Under the pieces are notes generated by a model. The model was not told where the DNA came from, did no database searches, and saw only the letters and a program-made list of their open reading frames with translations. The position numbers and the translations under genes were made by a program. A DNA stretch of 64,000 nt from Variovorax sp. 770b2 (GTDB lineage: Bacteria > Pseudomonadota > Gammaproteobacteria > Burkholderiales > Burkholderiaceae_C), in contig NZ_FOXJ01000001.1 of the NCBI RefSeq assembly GCF_900115685.1, positions 248,001 through 312,000 of the forward strand, given 5' to 3'. Within the stretch, counting starts at the first letter, position 1; the number at the start of each line of letters is the position of its first letter. Shown here one piece after another: positions 8,882-19,033 of this stretch.

Positions 8882-9784
8882 ATGAAACCCAATCAGTTGC
8901 ACGCCTTCGTGGCGGTGGTCGAGCAGATGAGCATCCGTGCCGCCGCGCGCGTGCTGGGGCTGTCGCAGCCGGCGGTGACCAAGATCGTGCGCGAGCTGGA
9001 GCGCGAGGTCGGCGCACCGCTGGTGGAGCGCAGCGTCAAGGGCGTGCGGCTCACCGAGTTCGGCAAGGCCTTCGCGCCGCGCGCCCGGCTGCTGCTGGCC
9101 GACATGCAGCGCGCCCGCGACGAGATCGCCCAGATCCGCGATGGCGCGACAGGCACGGTGTCGATGGCGGTGAGCGCGTCGTTCGCGCTCACCGTGCTGC
9201 CCGCGGCCTTCAAGGACTTCCACACGCGCCTGCCCGCGGTCGACGTTCAGTTCAGCGAGGCGGTGCTGCCATGGATGCTCGCGCGGCTGCGCGACGGGTT
9301 CCTGGATTTCGCGGTGGCCCACGTGGTGCCCGGCACGCTCGATGCGCAGTTCGAGGCGCTCGAGCTCTTCCCGGTGCAGTTGGTGGTGGGCATGCGCGAG
9401 CGCCATCCGCTGCGGGCGAGCCGTTCGCTGCTGGCGCTCTGCGAGGCCGAGTGGATCCTGCCGGGCGACGACTACCGCGGGCGCGATGCGGTCTCGCCGC
9501 TCTTCACGCCGCTGGGCCTGCCGCCGCCGGCCCGCATCATCCAGGGGCAGTCGGTCACGGTGGCGCTGGGGCTGGTCGGCCACATGGACCTGATCGGCCT
9601 GTTCGTCGAGCCGCTGGTCAAGCTGACGTTCAAGCGGCACGGCATCCGTCGGGTCGATGTCGTCGAATCGCTGCCGACGCTGAACGTGTGCGTGATCCGG
9701 CGCCGCGGCCAGTTGCCCACACCGGCGGCGCAGCATTTCATCGAGTGCATCCAACGCGCCTCGGCGGCTGCGATGGGCGGTTAA
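8882..9784 (+). CDS. LysR family transcriptional regulator
   Basis: The 300-residue protein has an N-terminal winged helix-turn-helix (MKPNQLHAFVAVVEQMSIRA then AARVLGLSQPAVTKIVREL) and a periplasmic-binding-protein-like effector domain from about residue 90. ATG 8882 is preferred over an upstream frame extension because LysR proteins begin right at the MxxxQLxAF helix. It is divergent from the MHS transporter/metallopeptidase operon and probably controls it in response to the transported compound. Its 3' end overlaps the convergent GST gene by 4 bp. Confidence 0.9.
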   Translation: MKPNQLHAFVAVVEQMSIRAAARVLGLSQPAVTKIVRELEREVGAPLVERSVKGVRLTEFGKAFAPRARLLLADMQRARDEIAQIRDGATGTVSMAVSASFALTVLPAAFKDFHTRLPAVDVQFSEAVLPWMLARLRDGFLDFAVAHVVPGTLDAQFEALELFPVQLVVGMRERHPLRASRSLLALCEAEWILPGDDYRGRDAVSPLFTPLGLPPPARIIQGQSVTVALGLVGHMDLIGLFVEPLVKLTFKRHGIRRVDVVESLPTLNVCVIRRRGQLPTPAAQHFIECIQRASAAAMGG

Positions 9785-10440
9785 TCGCCCGGAAAGCCGA
9801 TGCCCGGCGCGCCCGTCTTCCAGGGCGCGTACTTGGGCATGGCGCGGGCGAACAGGTCCGACGCGGTCCATGCGGACAGCCAGGCATGCAGGCGAGGCCA
9901 GGGCTGGGCGTCGAACCAGGCGGCATCGACCATGGCGAACTGGCGCACGAAAGGCATCAAGGCTGCATCGGCCCATGTCGCGTGCGTGCCCGCAAGGTGC
10001 GGCGAGGCCGAGAGCCGGGCTTCGAGGTCGCGCAGGAACGCCGCGCCGCGCTCGCGCGCTGCGTGCTCTGCATCGTCGAAGCGACCGGGGTACTTGTAGC
10101 GGTCCAGCTGCGGCTTGAAGTCGCCATCGCACGCAGTCACCAGCGCGAGCAGGTCGTCGGCGGTGCCGGCGTCGGGCTGCAGCCAGCGCTGCGGATCGTT
10201 GCGCCGCAGGGCCCACAGCATGATGTCCAGGCTCTGCTCCAGCACCGCGCCGTCGGCCAGCACCAGCACGGGCACGGTGCCCTTGGGCGAGGCGGCCAGC
10301 ATCTCGGCGGGCTTGTCGCGCAGCACGACTTCGCGCAGTTCGCAGCGGGTGTCGCTCGCGATCAACGCGAGCCGGGCGCGCATCGCATAGGGGCAGCGGC
10401 GGAACGAATAGAGAACGGGGAGGGTGGTGGCGGAAGGCAT
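9781..10440 (-). CDS. Glutathione S-transferase family protein
   Basis: The 219-residue protein begins with a thioredoxin-like domain: VLYSFRRCPYAMRARLAL carries a CPYA motif at the thiol position, and GTVPVLVLADGAVLEQSLDIM carries the cis-Pro and the ES-type glutathione-binding turn. A helical C-terminal domain follows (HATWADAALMPFVRQFAMVD). A cysteine rather than Ser/Tyr at the active position suggests a GrxA/omega-like member that may act on glutathione mixed disulfides. The gene is convergent with the LysR gene and overlaps its stop region by 4 bp. Confidence 0.85.
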   Translation of the reverse strand: MPSATTLPVLYSFRRCPYAMRARLALIASDTRCELREVVLRDKPAEMLAASPKGTVPVLVLADGAVLEQSLDIMLWALRRNDPQRWLQPDAGTADDLLALVTACDGDFKPQLDRYKYPGRFDDAEHAARERGAAFLRDLEARLSASPHLAGTHATWADAALMPFVRQFAMVDAAWFDAQPWPRLHAWLSAWTASDLFARAMPKYAPWKTGAPGIGFPGD

Positions 10441-10508
10441 GCGAGCGGCCGATTTTCCGCCAGCGCGGCCGGCTCGCGCCCGGCCGGGTTTTTCAACACA
10501 ATGGGCCG

Positions 10509-11378
10509 ATGGGCGAACGCCTCTTCCTCCGGCTCGACGACGACCCGCTGCACGGGCCGGAATCGGGCGTGCCCGCCGGCACGCTGCGCGCAGTGCCGGT
10601 GAGCGCGGCGCTGCGCCCGCATGTCTCGCACATCCTGCTGTACCGCGAGACCTTCGCCGCAGGGCACGAGGTGCACGAGCGCGTGCTGCCCGATGGCGCG
10701 GTGCGCCTGGTCTTCAACCTCGGCGACGCGCCTTCCGCGGGCGAAGGCGCGGGGCAGCCCGTGGCGGCGATCGGCGCATCGGCCGCGCCGGTCGTGGTGC
10801 GCATGCGCGACAAGGTGGAGGGCATGTCCGTCACGCTGCGGCCCGGCGCGGCGGCTGCGCTGCTGGGCCTGCCGGCCGGCGAAATCACGGGCCAGGCCGT
10901 GCACCTGGACGCGCTCTGGCAAGGCGGCGCGGCCGCATTGCTCGAGCACCTGGCCGACGCGCCCGGCGATGTCGCGCGCGCTGCGCTGCTTCAGTCCGCA
11001 CTGGAGCGTCGCTTGCTCGAAAGCCGGGGCACCGCGCACCACGCTGCGGTGCACGCGGCCCGCCTCATCGCCGGGTCGGGCGGCCGGCAACCCTTGCGCG
11101 ATGTGGCGGCGGCCGTCGGTGTCGGCGAGCGGCGGCTGCAGCAGCTTTTTCACGCGCACGTCGGACTGTCGCCACGCGCCTGGGCGCGGCTCGCGCGGCT
11201 GCACGAGTGCCTCCGCGCGCTGCGGTTGCAACCTGCTCCGGCCTGGGCCGATGTCGCTGTCGAAAGCGGCTTCTACGACCAGTCGCATCTGGTCAACGAA
11301 TTCCGCGCGCTCTGCGGCGTCACGCCGACCGAGTTCATGGGGCATGCGATTTCGGGTTCTTCCAAGACGCCCGGTTGA
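10509..11378 (+). CDS. AraC family transcriptional regulator
   Basis: This 289-residue regulator has a beta-rich N-terminal part (HILLYRETFAAGHEVHERVLPDG and a following RLVFNLGD), as in the DUF6597-type AraC members. The C-terminal AraC double helix-turn-helix covers about residues 185-285 (LRDVAAAVGVGERRLQQLF and VAVESGFYDQSHLVNEF, ending RALCGVTPTEF). It is followed 42 bp later by an SDR gene on the same strand, so it may be in one transcript with that gene or control it. Effector unknown. Confidence 0.88.
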   Translation: MGERLFLRLDDDPLHGPESGVPAGTLRAVPVSAALRPHVSHILLYRETFAAGHEVHERVLPDGAVRLVFNLGDAPSAGEGAGQPVAAIGASAAPVVVRMRDKVEGMSVTLRPGAAAALLGLPAGEITGQAVHLDALWQGGAAALLEHLADAPGDVARAALLQSALERRLLESRGTAHHAAVHAARLIAGSGGRQPLRDVAAAVGVGERRLQQLFHAHVGLSPRAWARLARLHECLRALRLQPAPAWADVAVESGFYDQSHLVNEFRALCGVTPTEFMGHAISGSSKTPG

Positions 11379-11420
11379 GGGCGCACTATCTTCGTCGGCG
11401 TTCAAACCAAGGAGCACCGG

Positions 11421-12320
11421 ATGACGCAGAACGAGAACACGAGCCGCCCGCTGAAGGATTGCGTGGCGGTGGTCACGGGGGCCAGCCGCGGCGCGGGGCG
11501 CGGCATTGCGATGGAACTGGGCGCGGCCGGCGCCACGGTGTACGTCACCGGCCGCAGCACACGCGCGCAACCTGCAGGCACCTACGGCCAATTGCTGGCC
11601 TTGTCGGACATGGCGGCGGTGCCCGGCACCATCGACGACACCGCCGACGAAGTCACCCGCATGGGCGGACGCGGCATCGCCGTGCGCTGCGACCACACCC
11701 GCGAAGAAGACGTGAAGGCGCTCTTCGCGCAGGTGGCGCGCGAGGCGGGCCGCATCGACCTGCTCGTGAACAACGCGTGGGGCGGCCACGAGACCTTCAA
11801 CGGCGTGTTCGATGCGCCCTTCTGGGAGCACCCGCTCGCCAACTGGGATTCGATGTTCGACCGCGGCGTGCGCAACCACCTCGTGGCCAGCCGCTCGGCC
11901 GCGCCGCCGATGGTGCGCGCCAGGCGCGGCCTGATCGTGACCACCACCTTCTGGGACCGCGGCCACTACATGAAGGGCAACCTCTTCTACGACCTGGCGA
12001 AGGCCTCGATGACGCGGCTGGCCTTCGGCATGGCGCAGGAGCTCAAGCCGCACGGCGTGGCCTCTGTCGCCGTGTCGCCGGGCTGGATGCGCACCGAGTT
12101 CGTGCTGGCCGGCCACAAGACCGACGAGGCGCACTGGCAGGAGCGGCCGGCGCTCGCGGGCACCGAATCGCCGCGCTACCTGGGCCGCGCGGTGGCGGCG
12201 CTGGCAGGTGACTCGAAGGTGCTGGAGAAAACCGGGGAGGTGCTGCGTGTGGCCGACCTGGCGAAGGAATACGGCTTCACCGACATCGACGGGCGGCAGG
12301 TCAAGGCGTTCGAGATGTAG
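11421..12320 (+). CDS. SDR family oxidoreductase
   Basis: The 299-residue short-chain dehydrogenase/reductase has the nucleotide-binding motif [12 protein letters not shown], a basic GRSTR after strand 2 that favours NADP(H), [10 protein letters not shown] after strand 4, and a catalytic YDLAK (YxxxK). The substrate cannot be told. An AGGAG-like sequence (aaggagcaccgg) precedes the ATG at good distance. The upstream AraC gene is 42 bp away in the same direction. Confidence 0.88.
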   Translation: MTQNENTSRPLKDCVAVVTGASRGAGRGIAMELGAAGATVYVTGRSTRAQPAGTYGQLLALSDMAAVPGTIDDTADEVTRMGGRGIAVRCDHTREEDVKALFAQVAREAGRIDLLVNNAWGGHETFNGVFDAPFWEHPLANWDSMFDRGVRNHLVASRSAAPPMVRARRGLIVTTTFWDRGHYMKGNLFYDLAKASMTRLAFGMAQELKPHGVASVAVSPGWMRTEFVLAGHKTDEAHWQERPALAGTESPRYLGRAVAALAGDSKVLEKTGEVLRVADLAKEYGFTDIDGRQVKAFEM

Positions 12321-12343
12321 CGGCGCGAGCGCCGGGATGGCTG

Positions 12344-12399
12344 GTTGCATCAAGTGCAACCTTGTTGCGATTGGTCCATATAATGCAATGCTGTTGCAT
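12344..12399 (+). promoter_or_regulatory. Promoter with paired TTGCA-type palindromes upstream of the COG0523 GTPase gene
   Basis: Two perfect inverted repeats lie just before the GTPase gene: GTTGCA-N5-TGCAAC at 12344-12360 and ATGCAA-N5-TTGCAT at 12383-12399. A perfect -10 hexamer TATAAT lies at 12379-12384 and overlaps the second palindrome, and a further GTTGCG half-site lies at 12364-12369. The arrangement is that of a repressor operator covering the promoter. The convergent Fur-family gene downstream has ATGCAAC and GTTGCTTTGCAC half-sites in its own upstream region, so I infer that this regulator binds here, probably in response to zinc. Confidence 0.6.
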
Positions 12400-12415
12400 C
12401 TATAGGCCACGCTCC

Positions 12416-13609
<1,194 letters not shown>

Positions 13610-13615
13610 ACGCGC

Positions 13616-14092
13616 TCAGCGCGCGCAGTCGCCGCAGGTGCCGTGCAGGGTGAGCGCGGTATGGCGCGTATCGATGCCCTGCTTGCGCAGCGCCCTGCCC
13701 AGGCGCCCCATCACCTTGGGCAGTTCGGGGTCCGACGGCAGCGCCAGCACCTTGTGGCACTGGTCGCATTCGAAGATGTTGCCCGAGGCGGCTTCGACAT
13801 GCCGCGCGAAGCGGTTGACGCGGTCGGCGCCCACGCGGCGGTCGCACAGGCCCGCTTCGACGAGGCGGTCGAGCACGCGGTAGATGGTCACCCGGTCGGG
13901 CGCCTCGCCGGTGGCGGTGGTGTAGGCCGCGGCCACTTCCTCGTGCGTGAGGGGCTGGGAGGTGTGCCTGAGCAGTTCCAGCACCGTCTGGGCGGCGCGT
14001 GTCACGCGCAGGCCGCTTTCGCGCAACAGGGTTTCGCTGTCGAAGGCAGCGGCGGCAAGCGGGGGCTTCGGGTGCGGGGTCGGGGTCTTCAT
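13616..14092 (-). CDS. Fur family metalloregulator, probably Zur
   Basis: The 158-residue protein has a Fur-type winged helix (LLRESGLRVTRAAQTVLELL, then VTIYRVLDRLVEAGLCDR) and a C-terminal dimer domain. Two structural zinc pairs are visible, FECDQCHKVLALP and LHGTCGDC, with regulatory-site candidates in RHVEAA. The CxxC spacing and its position opposite a COG0523 GTPase favour Zur. The alternative start at 14104 gives four more residues and has GGGGA upstream, so the exact start is uncertain. TGCAAC-type half-sites lie just upstream, suggesting autoregulation. Confidence 0.8.
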   Translation of the reverse strand: MKTPTPHPKPPLAAAAFDSETLLRESGLRVTRAAQTVLELLRHTSQPLTHEEVAAAYTTATGEAPDRVTIYRVLDRLVEAGLCDRRVGADRVNRFARHVEAASGNIFECDQCHKVLALPSDPELPKVMGRLGRALRKQGIDTRHTALTLHGTCGDCAR

Positions 14093-14217
14093 GGGAAACG
14101 CCATTGTGTTGCATCCCCGGGCCCATTGTGCAAAGCAACGAAAAATCGCCGGTGATCCGCCCGGTTGCCATGCAAGATAATCGCCGGCATTCCAGATCAC
14201 CGGGCGGCACGAACAGC

Positions 14218-15204
14218 ATGGACACAGAGCGGGGCGGCGACGTACTCAGCCACGTGCTTGCGACGTACAGGTCCGAGCGGGCGGTCACGGCCCGCTTCGC
14301 GCTCTCCGCGCCGTGGGCGCTGCATTCGAGCGGTGTTGCCGGCCCGCTGATCCGCATGTGCACCGGCGCGCCGTACTGGATCGCGGTGGACGGCGCCCAG
14401 CCGGTGGCCGTCGCGCCGCACGACATCGCGATGCTGCCGCAGGGCAGCGCCCACACCGTGTCGTCCGCGCCGGGCCTCGAAGCCGAGCCCTTTCGCGATC
14501 TCATCTCCGCGCACTCGGTCGGCCGGCACGGCGACCATCCGATCGTTTTTTCGCACGGTGGCGGCGGCGCGGCGACCGCGTTGTTCTCGCTGCACCTGTG
14601 GATGCCCGCGGAAGGCCTCGGCTCCATCATGGCCAGCCTGCCGCCGCTGATCGTGCTGCGGCAGGCGCAGATTCCCACCACCGCGTCGCTCGCGCAGGCG
14701 ATGGAGTCGCTGGTGAACGAAACCATCGCGCAGCGGCCGGGCTGGCAGTTGTCGGCGGCGCGCATGGCCGACCTGCTGCTGGTGCACATCCTCTGCGAGC
14801 ACCTGTATGCCCAGCCCCAGGCCGATCAGGCGCAGCAGGCCGGCCAGTTGCGCGGGCTGGACGACGAGAGCATCGCCCGCGCGATGTCGCTGATGCACGA
14901 GCGTCCCGAGCACCCGTGGTCGGTGGCCACGCTGGCGCAGGCCAGTTATCTCTCGCGCACCATCTTCAGCGAGCGCTTCCGTGCGCTGGTCGGCGTGACG
15001 CCCATGCACTACCTGGGCTCCTACCGCATGACGCTGGCAGCCGAGAAGCTCAAGAACCGGCAGCTGAGCCTGCACCAGGTGGCCGAGGCGGTGGGCTATG
15101 CGTCGGAAAAGGCGTTCTCGCGCGCCTTCCAGCGCTGGACGGGCATGACGCCCAGTGCGTATTTGCGTCAGGCTGCGGCCGATAACCAAGACCGTTCACG
15201 CTGA
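14218..15204 (+). CDS. AraC family regulator with cupin-type sensor domain
   Basis: This 328-residue regulator has an N-terminal cupin_6-like domain (LIRMCTGAPYWIAVDGAQPV, then VAPHDIAMLPQGSAHTV) and a C-terminal AraC double helix-turn-helix (VATLAQASYLSRTIFSERF, then VAEAVGYASEKAFSRAFQRW). Proteins of this layout often control neighbouring oxidoreductases, but no target is evident here. Start 14218 gives the normal family length, while an in-frame ATG at 14170 is possible. The stop codon lies inside the left arm of a palindromic repeat (15192-15252), which may serve as the transcript end. Confidence 0.85.
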   Translation: MDTERGGDVLSHVLATYRSERAVTARFALSAPWALHSSGVAGPLIRMCTGAPYWIAVDGAQPVAVAPHDIAMLPQGSAHTVSSAPGLEAEPFRDLISAHSVGRHGDHPIVFSHGGGGAATALFSLHLWMPAEGLGSIMASLPPLIVLRQAQIPTTASLAQAMESLVNETIAQRPGWQLSAARMADLLLVHILCEHLYAQPQADQAQQAGQLRGLDDESIARAMSLMHERPEHPWSVATLAQASYLSRTIFSERFRALVGVTPMHYLGSYRMTLAAEKLKNRQLSLHQVAEAVGYASEKAFSRAFQRWTGMTPSAYLRQAAADNQDRSR

Positions 15205-15252
15205 GCTTGTCCAAGCGCTGCGCAAGGCTTCGACAAGCTCAGCCCGAACGGT
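15192..15252. repeat. REP-like palindromic repeat (GCTGAGCTTGTC family)
   Basis: The arms CCGTTC-N2-GCTGAGCTTGTC and GACAAGCTCAGC-N2-GAACGG are inverted around a 20-nt centre, with a further GC-rich pairing in the loop. The half unit TTCGACAAGCTCAGCCCGAAC is a dispersed element that I know from many betaproteobacterial genomes. The left arm contains the TGA stop codon of the AraC gene. A stem of this length could stabilise or end the upstream message, although no T-tract follows. Confidence 0.75.
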
Positions 15253-15350
15253 TTGTGGCGATCCGCATGAATCGCCGCACCGGACGATCGGTGCCCAAAT
15301 CCGGCGTGCCGGAGGTTGAGGCGGCGGCAGGCGCGTCGAACAATCGGCGC

Positions 15351-16286
15351 ATGCCCATCCAACGCCACAGAGTCATTCCCGAAGTCCGCGATCCGGCGCT
15401 CGAAAACTCCCTCGTGAAGTCGATCGCGTCCGGCGACAACCAGCAGCGCGAAGCCACGGTGAAGAACACCGACGGCGAGCCGCTGCTGCAGTTCGAAGGC
15501 CGCAGCAACCCCTACCTGGAACACCAGCGCAACGACCTGCTGCTGAGCATCCAGCACATGCGCAGCGAGGGCCACGACGAGATGGTCTTCATGTGCATCA
15601 CGCACTGCAAGGAGCTGACCTTCAAGGCCCTTCACTACGAGCTGGTCAACATGCAGGCGCGCGTGCGCGCCGACGACGTGGCCGGCGCGCTGCAGCTGGT
15701 GCCACGGGTGCGCGCGCTGCTCGAGTTCCTGGGAAAGACCTGGGACGTGCTCTCCACCATCACGCCGCACGAGTTCAACCAGTTCCGCAACACGCTGGGC
15801 GTCGCCTCGGGGCAGCAGTCGTACATGTACCGGCACGTGGAGTTCATCCTGGGCAACAAGTCGGTGCCGCTGGCGCGCGCGCATGCGAACAACCCCGACG
15901 TGTGGCCCTGCATGGAGCGCGCGCTCCATTCGCCGAGCCTCTACGACGATGTGCTCGCGCTGCTGCATCGCCGCGACATCGCGGTGCCGCCCGAGGCCCT
16001 GTCGCGCGACTGGTCGGCGCCCTACGTGGTGAACCCGGGCGTGGAGGCCGCGTGGCTCTGGGTGTACGGCGACCCGACGCCGGAGAACGATCTCTACCGC
16101 CTGGGCGAAGCGCTGATGGACATCGCCGACGTGTTCTCGCAGTACCGCTGGCGGCACTTCGTGTCGGTCGAACGCATCCTCGGCTTCAAGCCGGGCACGG
16201 GCGGCTCGGCCGGCGTGGGGTGGCTGCGCAGCGTGGTCGATCACCGGTTCTTTCCGGAGCTGTGGTCCGTGCGCACGCAACTCTGA
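15351..16286 (+). CDS. Tryptophan 2,3-dioxygenase family protein
   Basis: The 311-residue protein matches bacterial tryptophan 2,3-dioxygenases through FMCITHCKELTFKALHYEL (distal His near residue 85), SGQQSYMYRHVEFILGNK (substrate-binding Arg near 161) and RWRHFVSVERILGFKPGTGG (haem-ligand His near 269), plus the C-terminal HRFFPELWSVRT. These enzymes open the indole ring of L-tryptophan to N-formylkynurenine using haem and O2. It is diverged from the standard sequence around the distal His, so a related indole substrate is possible. It lies 11 bp before an FAD monooxygenase gene. Start 15351 lies after a shadow extension through the palindromic repeat. Confidence 0.78.
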   Translation: MPIQRHRVIPEVRDPALENSLVKSIASGDNQQREATVKNTDGEPLLQFEGRSNPYLEHQRNDLLLSIQHMRSEGHDEMVFMCITHCKELTFKALHYELVNMQARVRADDVAGALQLVPRVRALLEFLGKTWDVLSTITPHEFNQFRNTLGVASGQQSYMYRHVEFILGNKSVPLARAHANNPDVWPCMERALHSPSLYDDVLALLHRRDIAVPPEALSRDWSAPYVVNPGVEAAWLWVYGDPTPENDLYRLGEALMDIADVFSQYRWRHFVSVERILGFKPGTGGSAGVGWLRSVVDHRFFPELWSVRTQL

Positions 16287-16297
16287 GGCGCCCACTC

Positions 16298-17473
16298 ATG
16301 AATGCAACGCACAACAGGGTGCTGATCGTCGGCGCCGGCATCGCGGGCTGCTCGGCCGCCATTGCGCTGGCCGACAAGGGCATGCATGTCACGCTGGTCG
16401 AGAAAGAGGCTCAATGGCGCTTCCAGAGCTCGGGCATCTTCATCTACGGCAACGGGCTGGAGGCGCTGCGCAGCATCGGCGTGCTGCCGCAGATCCTGGA
16501 TGCGGGCTTCGGCATCGCGGACGGGCGCAACGTCTATCTCGACCATCACGGGGCGCCGATCGTCGATGTGTTCTATCCGCGCTCGCACGGCGGCGCGATG
16601 CCGATCCTGGGCATCAGGCGCGCAGAGATGCACCGCATCCTCGCGGGCCGGCTCGGTGCGCTGGGCGTCGATATCCGGTTGGCGACGACGGTGGCGAAGA
16701 TCCATTCCCCAGGCGGCAGCGATCACGCGGAGGTCACGCTCTCCGATGGATCGACGCAGCGCTTCGACCTGGTGGTCGGCGCCGACGGCATCCGCTCGCA
16801 GGTCCGCGAGGCCGTGTGCGGACCTATCGCGCCGCGCTACACCGGCTTTGGCGTGTGGCGCAGCGTGCACGCGCGGCCGCGCACGCTGGACGCGAAGATC
16901 ATGATGATGGGCATCGGCAAGCGTCTGGGCATCATGCCGATCAGCGACGACAGGCTCTACATCTTCGGCACGGTGAGCGAGCCTGCGGACCGCTGGTATC
17001 CGCGAGCGCGATGGCCCGCGCTGATGCGCGAGCGGTTCGCGGAATTCGGCGGGCCGGCGCGGCAGTTTCTCGACCAGCTCTCGGCGGATTCGGAAGTGCT
17101 CTACACCGCGGTCGAGGAAGTGCAGGCCCCATTGCCCTGGCACGCGGGCCGCGTGCTGCTGATCGGCGATGCGGCGCACGCCTCGACGCCGTTCATGGGG
17201 CAGGGCGGCGCGATGGCGGTGGAAGACGCCGTGGTGCTCGCCGAAATGCTCGCCTCGGATGGCATCGGCGAACAGACCCTGAAGGCCTTCGGCGAGCGCC
17301 GCTTTCCGATGTGCCGGTTCGTGCAAGACGCCTCCCGCAAGGTGGGCGAAGCGGGCGCCGTGGAAGACGCCGCGAGCTGCGCGCGCCGCAACACGGCGAT
17401 GCAGCAGATGGCCCAGCAACAGGTGGACGCCTTCTACCGCGAGCTCGATGCGCTGCGCGCGGTGCCGTCCTAG
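16298..17473 (+). CDS. FAD-dependent aromatic-ring monooxygenase-like protein
   Basis: The 391-residue protein has the three motifs of PHBH-type flavin monooxygenases: the Rossmann VGAGIAGCSAAIALADKGM at the N-terminus, the DG motif GADGIRSQVREAV near residue 160, and the GD motif LIGDAAHASTPFMGQGGAM near residue 288. They hydroxylate aromatic rings with NAD(P)H and O2. Adjacent to a tryptophan dioxygenase-like gene, it may act on an indole or kynurenine-derived aromatic, which is inference. Gene spacing of 11 bp indicates an operon. Confidence 0.85.
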   Translation: MNATHNRVLIVGAGIAGCSAAIALADKGMHVTLVEKEAQWRFQSSGIFIYGNGLEALRSIGVLPQILDAGFGIADGRNVYLDHHGAPIVDVFYPRSHGGAMPILGIRRAEMHRILAGRLGALGVDIRLATTVAKIHSPGGSDHAEVTLSDGSTQRFDLVVGADGIRSQVREAVCGPIAPRYTGFGVWRSVHARPRTLDAKIMMMGIGKRLGIMPISDDRLYIFGTVSEPADRWYPRARWPALMRERFAEFGGPARQFLDQLSADSEVLYTAVEEVQAPLPWHAGRVLLIGDAAHASTPFMGQGGAMAVEDAVVLAEMLASDGIGEQTLKAFGERRFPMCRFVQDASRKVGEAGAVEDAASCARRNTAMQQMAQQQVDAFYRELDALRAVPS

Positions 17474-17585
17474 AGAAAGTGCTTATGCCCGGATGCAGCT
17501 AAGCATCTGACGAATGGGTCGTTCGCGCGAAGGCGGGCGCGCGACAGAATCGCGCGCTTTGTCTTTTGCAACCGAAAGTCCTCCC

Positions 17586-18581
17586 ATGCGCGTCCACCCC
17601 TTGCTGAAACCGTTCCTCGCACTGTGGGCCGGTGCGCTGTTCTCGCTGGGCGCGCAGGCACAGCAAACGCAACAAGCGCCAGCGGCCTATCCGTCGAAGG
17701 CCGTGCACATCACGGTCGCCAACACGCCCGGCAGTTCGCCCGACGTGCTCGCGCGCTACCTGTCGCAGCGCCTCTCTGAGCAATGGAAGCAGCCCGTGGT
17801 GGTCGACAACCGCGCCGGCGCGGCGGGCATCCTGGCGGCTGATGGGCTCGCTAAAGCGCCGGCCGACGGTTACTCGCTGCTGGTGGGGGCCGACGGGCCG
17901 ATCACCATCCTCCCGAACCTCCAGGCGGGCCTGCCCTACGACGCGCGCCGCGACCTGGTGCCGGTGGTGTCGCTCGGGCAGATCGACTTCGTGCTGGTCG
18001 CGAATCCGAAGACGGGCTTTCGCACCGTGGCCGATTTCGTGCGCGCCGCCAAGGCGCAGCCAGGGCGCATCAACTACGCCTCGGCCGGCAACGGCAGTCC
18101 GCAGCAGCTCAGCATGGAGCTGCTCAAGCAGAAGGCAGGCATCTACGTCACCCACATTCCGTACCGCGGCGGCCCGCTGGGCATGCAGGACGTGATCGCG
18201 GGGCAGGTGGACGTGATGTTCATTGCCGTCGGCCCGGCGCTGCAGCACATCCGCACCGGCAAGCTCGTTGCGCTGGGCACCAGCGGCGAGAAGCGCCATG
18301 CGCTGCTGCCCGAGGTGCCGACCGTCGCCGAGACCTATGCGGGCTACCGCTCGGGCACATGGTTCGGCCTGTTCGCGCCGGCCCGCACGCCCCAGCCGGT
18401 GCTCGATGCCATCGCCGCCGACGCCGGGCGCATCGTGCAGACGCCCGCGGCCCGCGCCGACCTCGCGCTGCAAGGCATCGAGGCCACGGGATTTGCGCAG
18501 CGGCAGTTCCAGCAGCAGGTGTCGGCCGAGTACGAGCGCTATGCGCAGATCGTGAAGGCCACCGGCATCAAGGCCGAATAG
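17586..18581 (+). CDS. Bug family (TTT) periplasmic solute-binding protein
   Basis: The 331-residue protein has a signal peptide (MRVHPLLKPFLALWAGALF, cleaved near AQA-QQ), then the hallmarks of Bug receptors: PSKAVHITVANTPGSSPDVLARYL, DNRAGAAGILAADGLAKAPADGYSLLVG, INYASAGNGSPQQLSMELLK and a THIPYRGG loop. It binds a carboxylate or related solute in the periplasm. No TctA/TctB membrane genes are nearby, which is the usual situation for orphan Bug receptors of betaproteobacteria. An in-frame start upstream at 17514 is rejected because it would add a polar leader before the signal peptide. Confidence 0.9.
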   Translation: MRVHPLLKPFLALWAGALFSLGAQAQQTQQAPAAYPSKAVHITVANTPGSSPDVLARYLSQRLSEQWKQPVVVDNRAGAAGILAADGLAKAPADGYSLLVGADGPITILPNLQAGLPYDARRDLVPVVSLGQIDFVLVANPKTGFRTVADFVRAAKAQPGRINYASAGNGSPQQLSMELLKQKAGIYVTHIPYRGGPLGMQDVIAGQVDVMFIAVGPALQHIRTGKLVALGTSGEKRHALLPEVPTVAETYAGYRSGTWFGLFAPARTPQPVLDAIAADAGRIVQTPAARADLALQGIEATGFAQRQFQQQVSAEYERYAQIVKATGIKAE

Positions 18582-18590
18582 CGCCGTCGA

Positions 18591-18899
18591 TCAACGGATC
18601 GACCGGGACAGCGCCTTGGCGAAATCCGCGACATCGTCGTCGCGGCACACCTCGGCGGCGATCGGCGCATGCCCGCCCGCCACCGCAACCAGCGCCATCG
18701 CCTTCTTCGGGCAGAGGCCCAGGCAGGTCGACTGCACGACGCGCAGGCGCCCCGGCACATGCACCAGGTCGCGCTTCAATTCCTTGCGGACTTGCCGGGC
18801 CTTGAGTTTGGTGGGGCCGTCGCTGCGCTCTTCGCAATCGCCGCAGACCAGCACCACGCCGGACAGTTTGGTTTCGACCAGGGGAGGGGAATGGCTCAC
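18591..18899 (-). CDS. Thioredoxin-like [2Fe-2S] ferredoxin-type protein
   Basis: This 102-residue protein has VVLVCGDCEERSDGP in the first half and QSTCLGLCPKKAMALVAV in the second. The cysteines fit the thioredoxin-fold [2Fe-2S] ferredoxins, with a CxxxC second pair. No signal peptide is present. GTG 18899 is chosen because GGAAAG lies at the right distance. An ATG start at 18965 would add a lysine-rich, low-complexity tail. Partner enzyme unknown. It is convergent with the Bug receptor gene 9 bp away. Confidence 0.72.
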   Translation of the reverse strand: MSHSPPLVETKLSGVVLVCGDCEERSDGPTKLKARQVRKELKRDLVHVPGRLRVVQSTCLGLCPKKAMALVAVAGGHAPIAAEVCRDDDVADFAKALSRSIR

Positions 18900-19033
18900 G
18901 CGCTTCTTTCCTTTTTTCTTTCCTTTTGTTTCAGCCCATCTTGGGCGCGAAGGCGCGCTGCGCAAGTCAGCCGACCGCCCGAATGCGCTAAGGTGCGGCC
19001 ATTCGCGTTCCTGAATACCTTTGCCCGACCACC

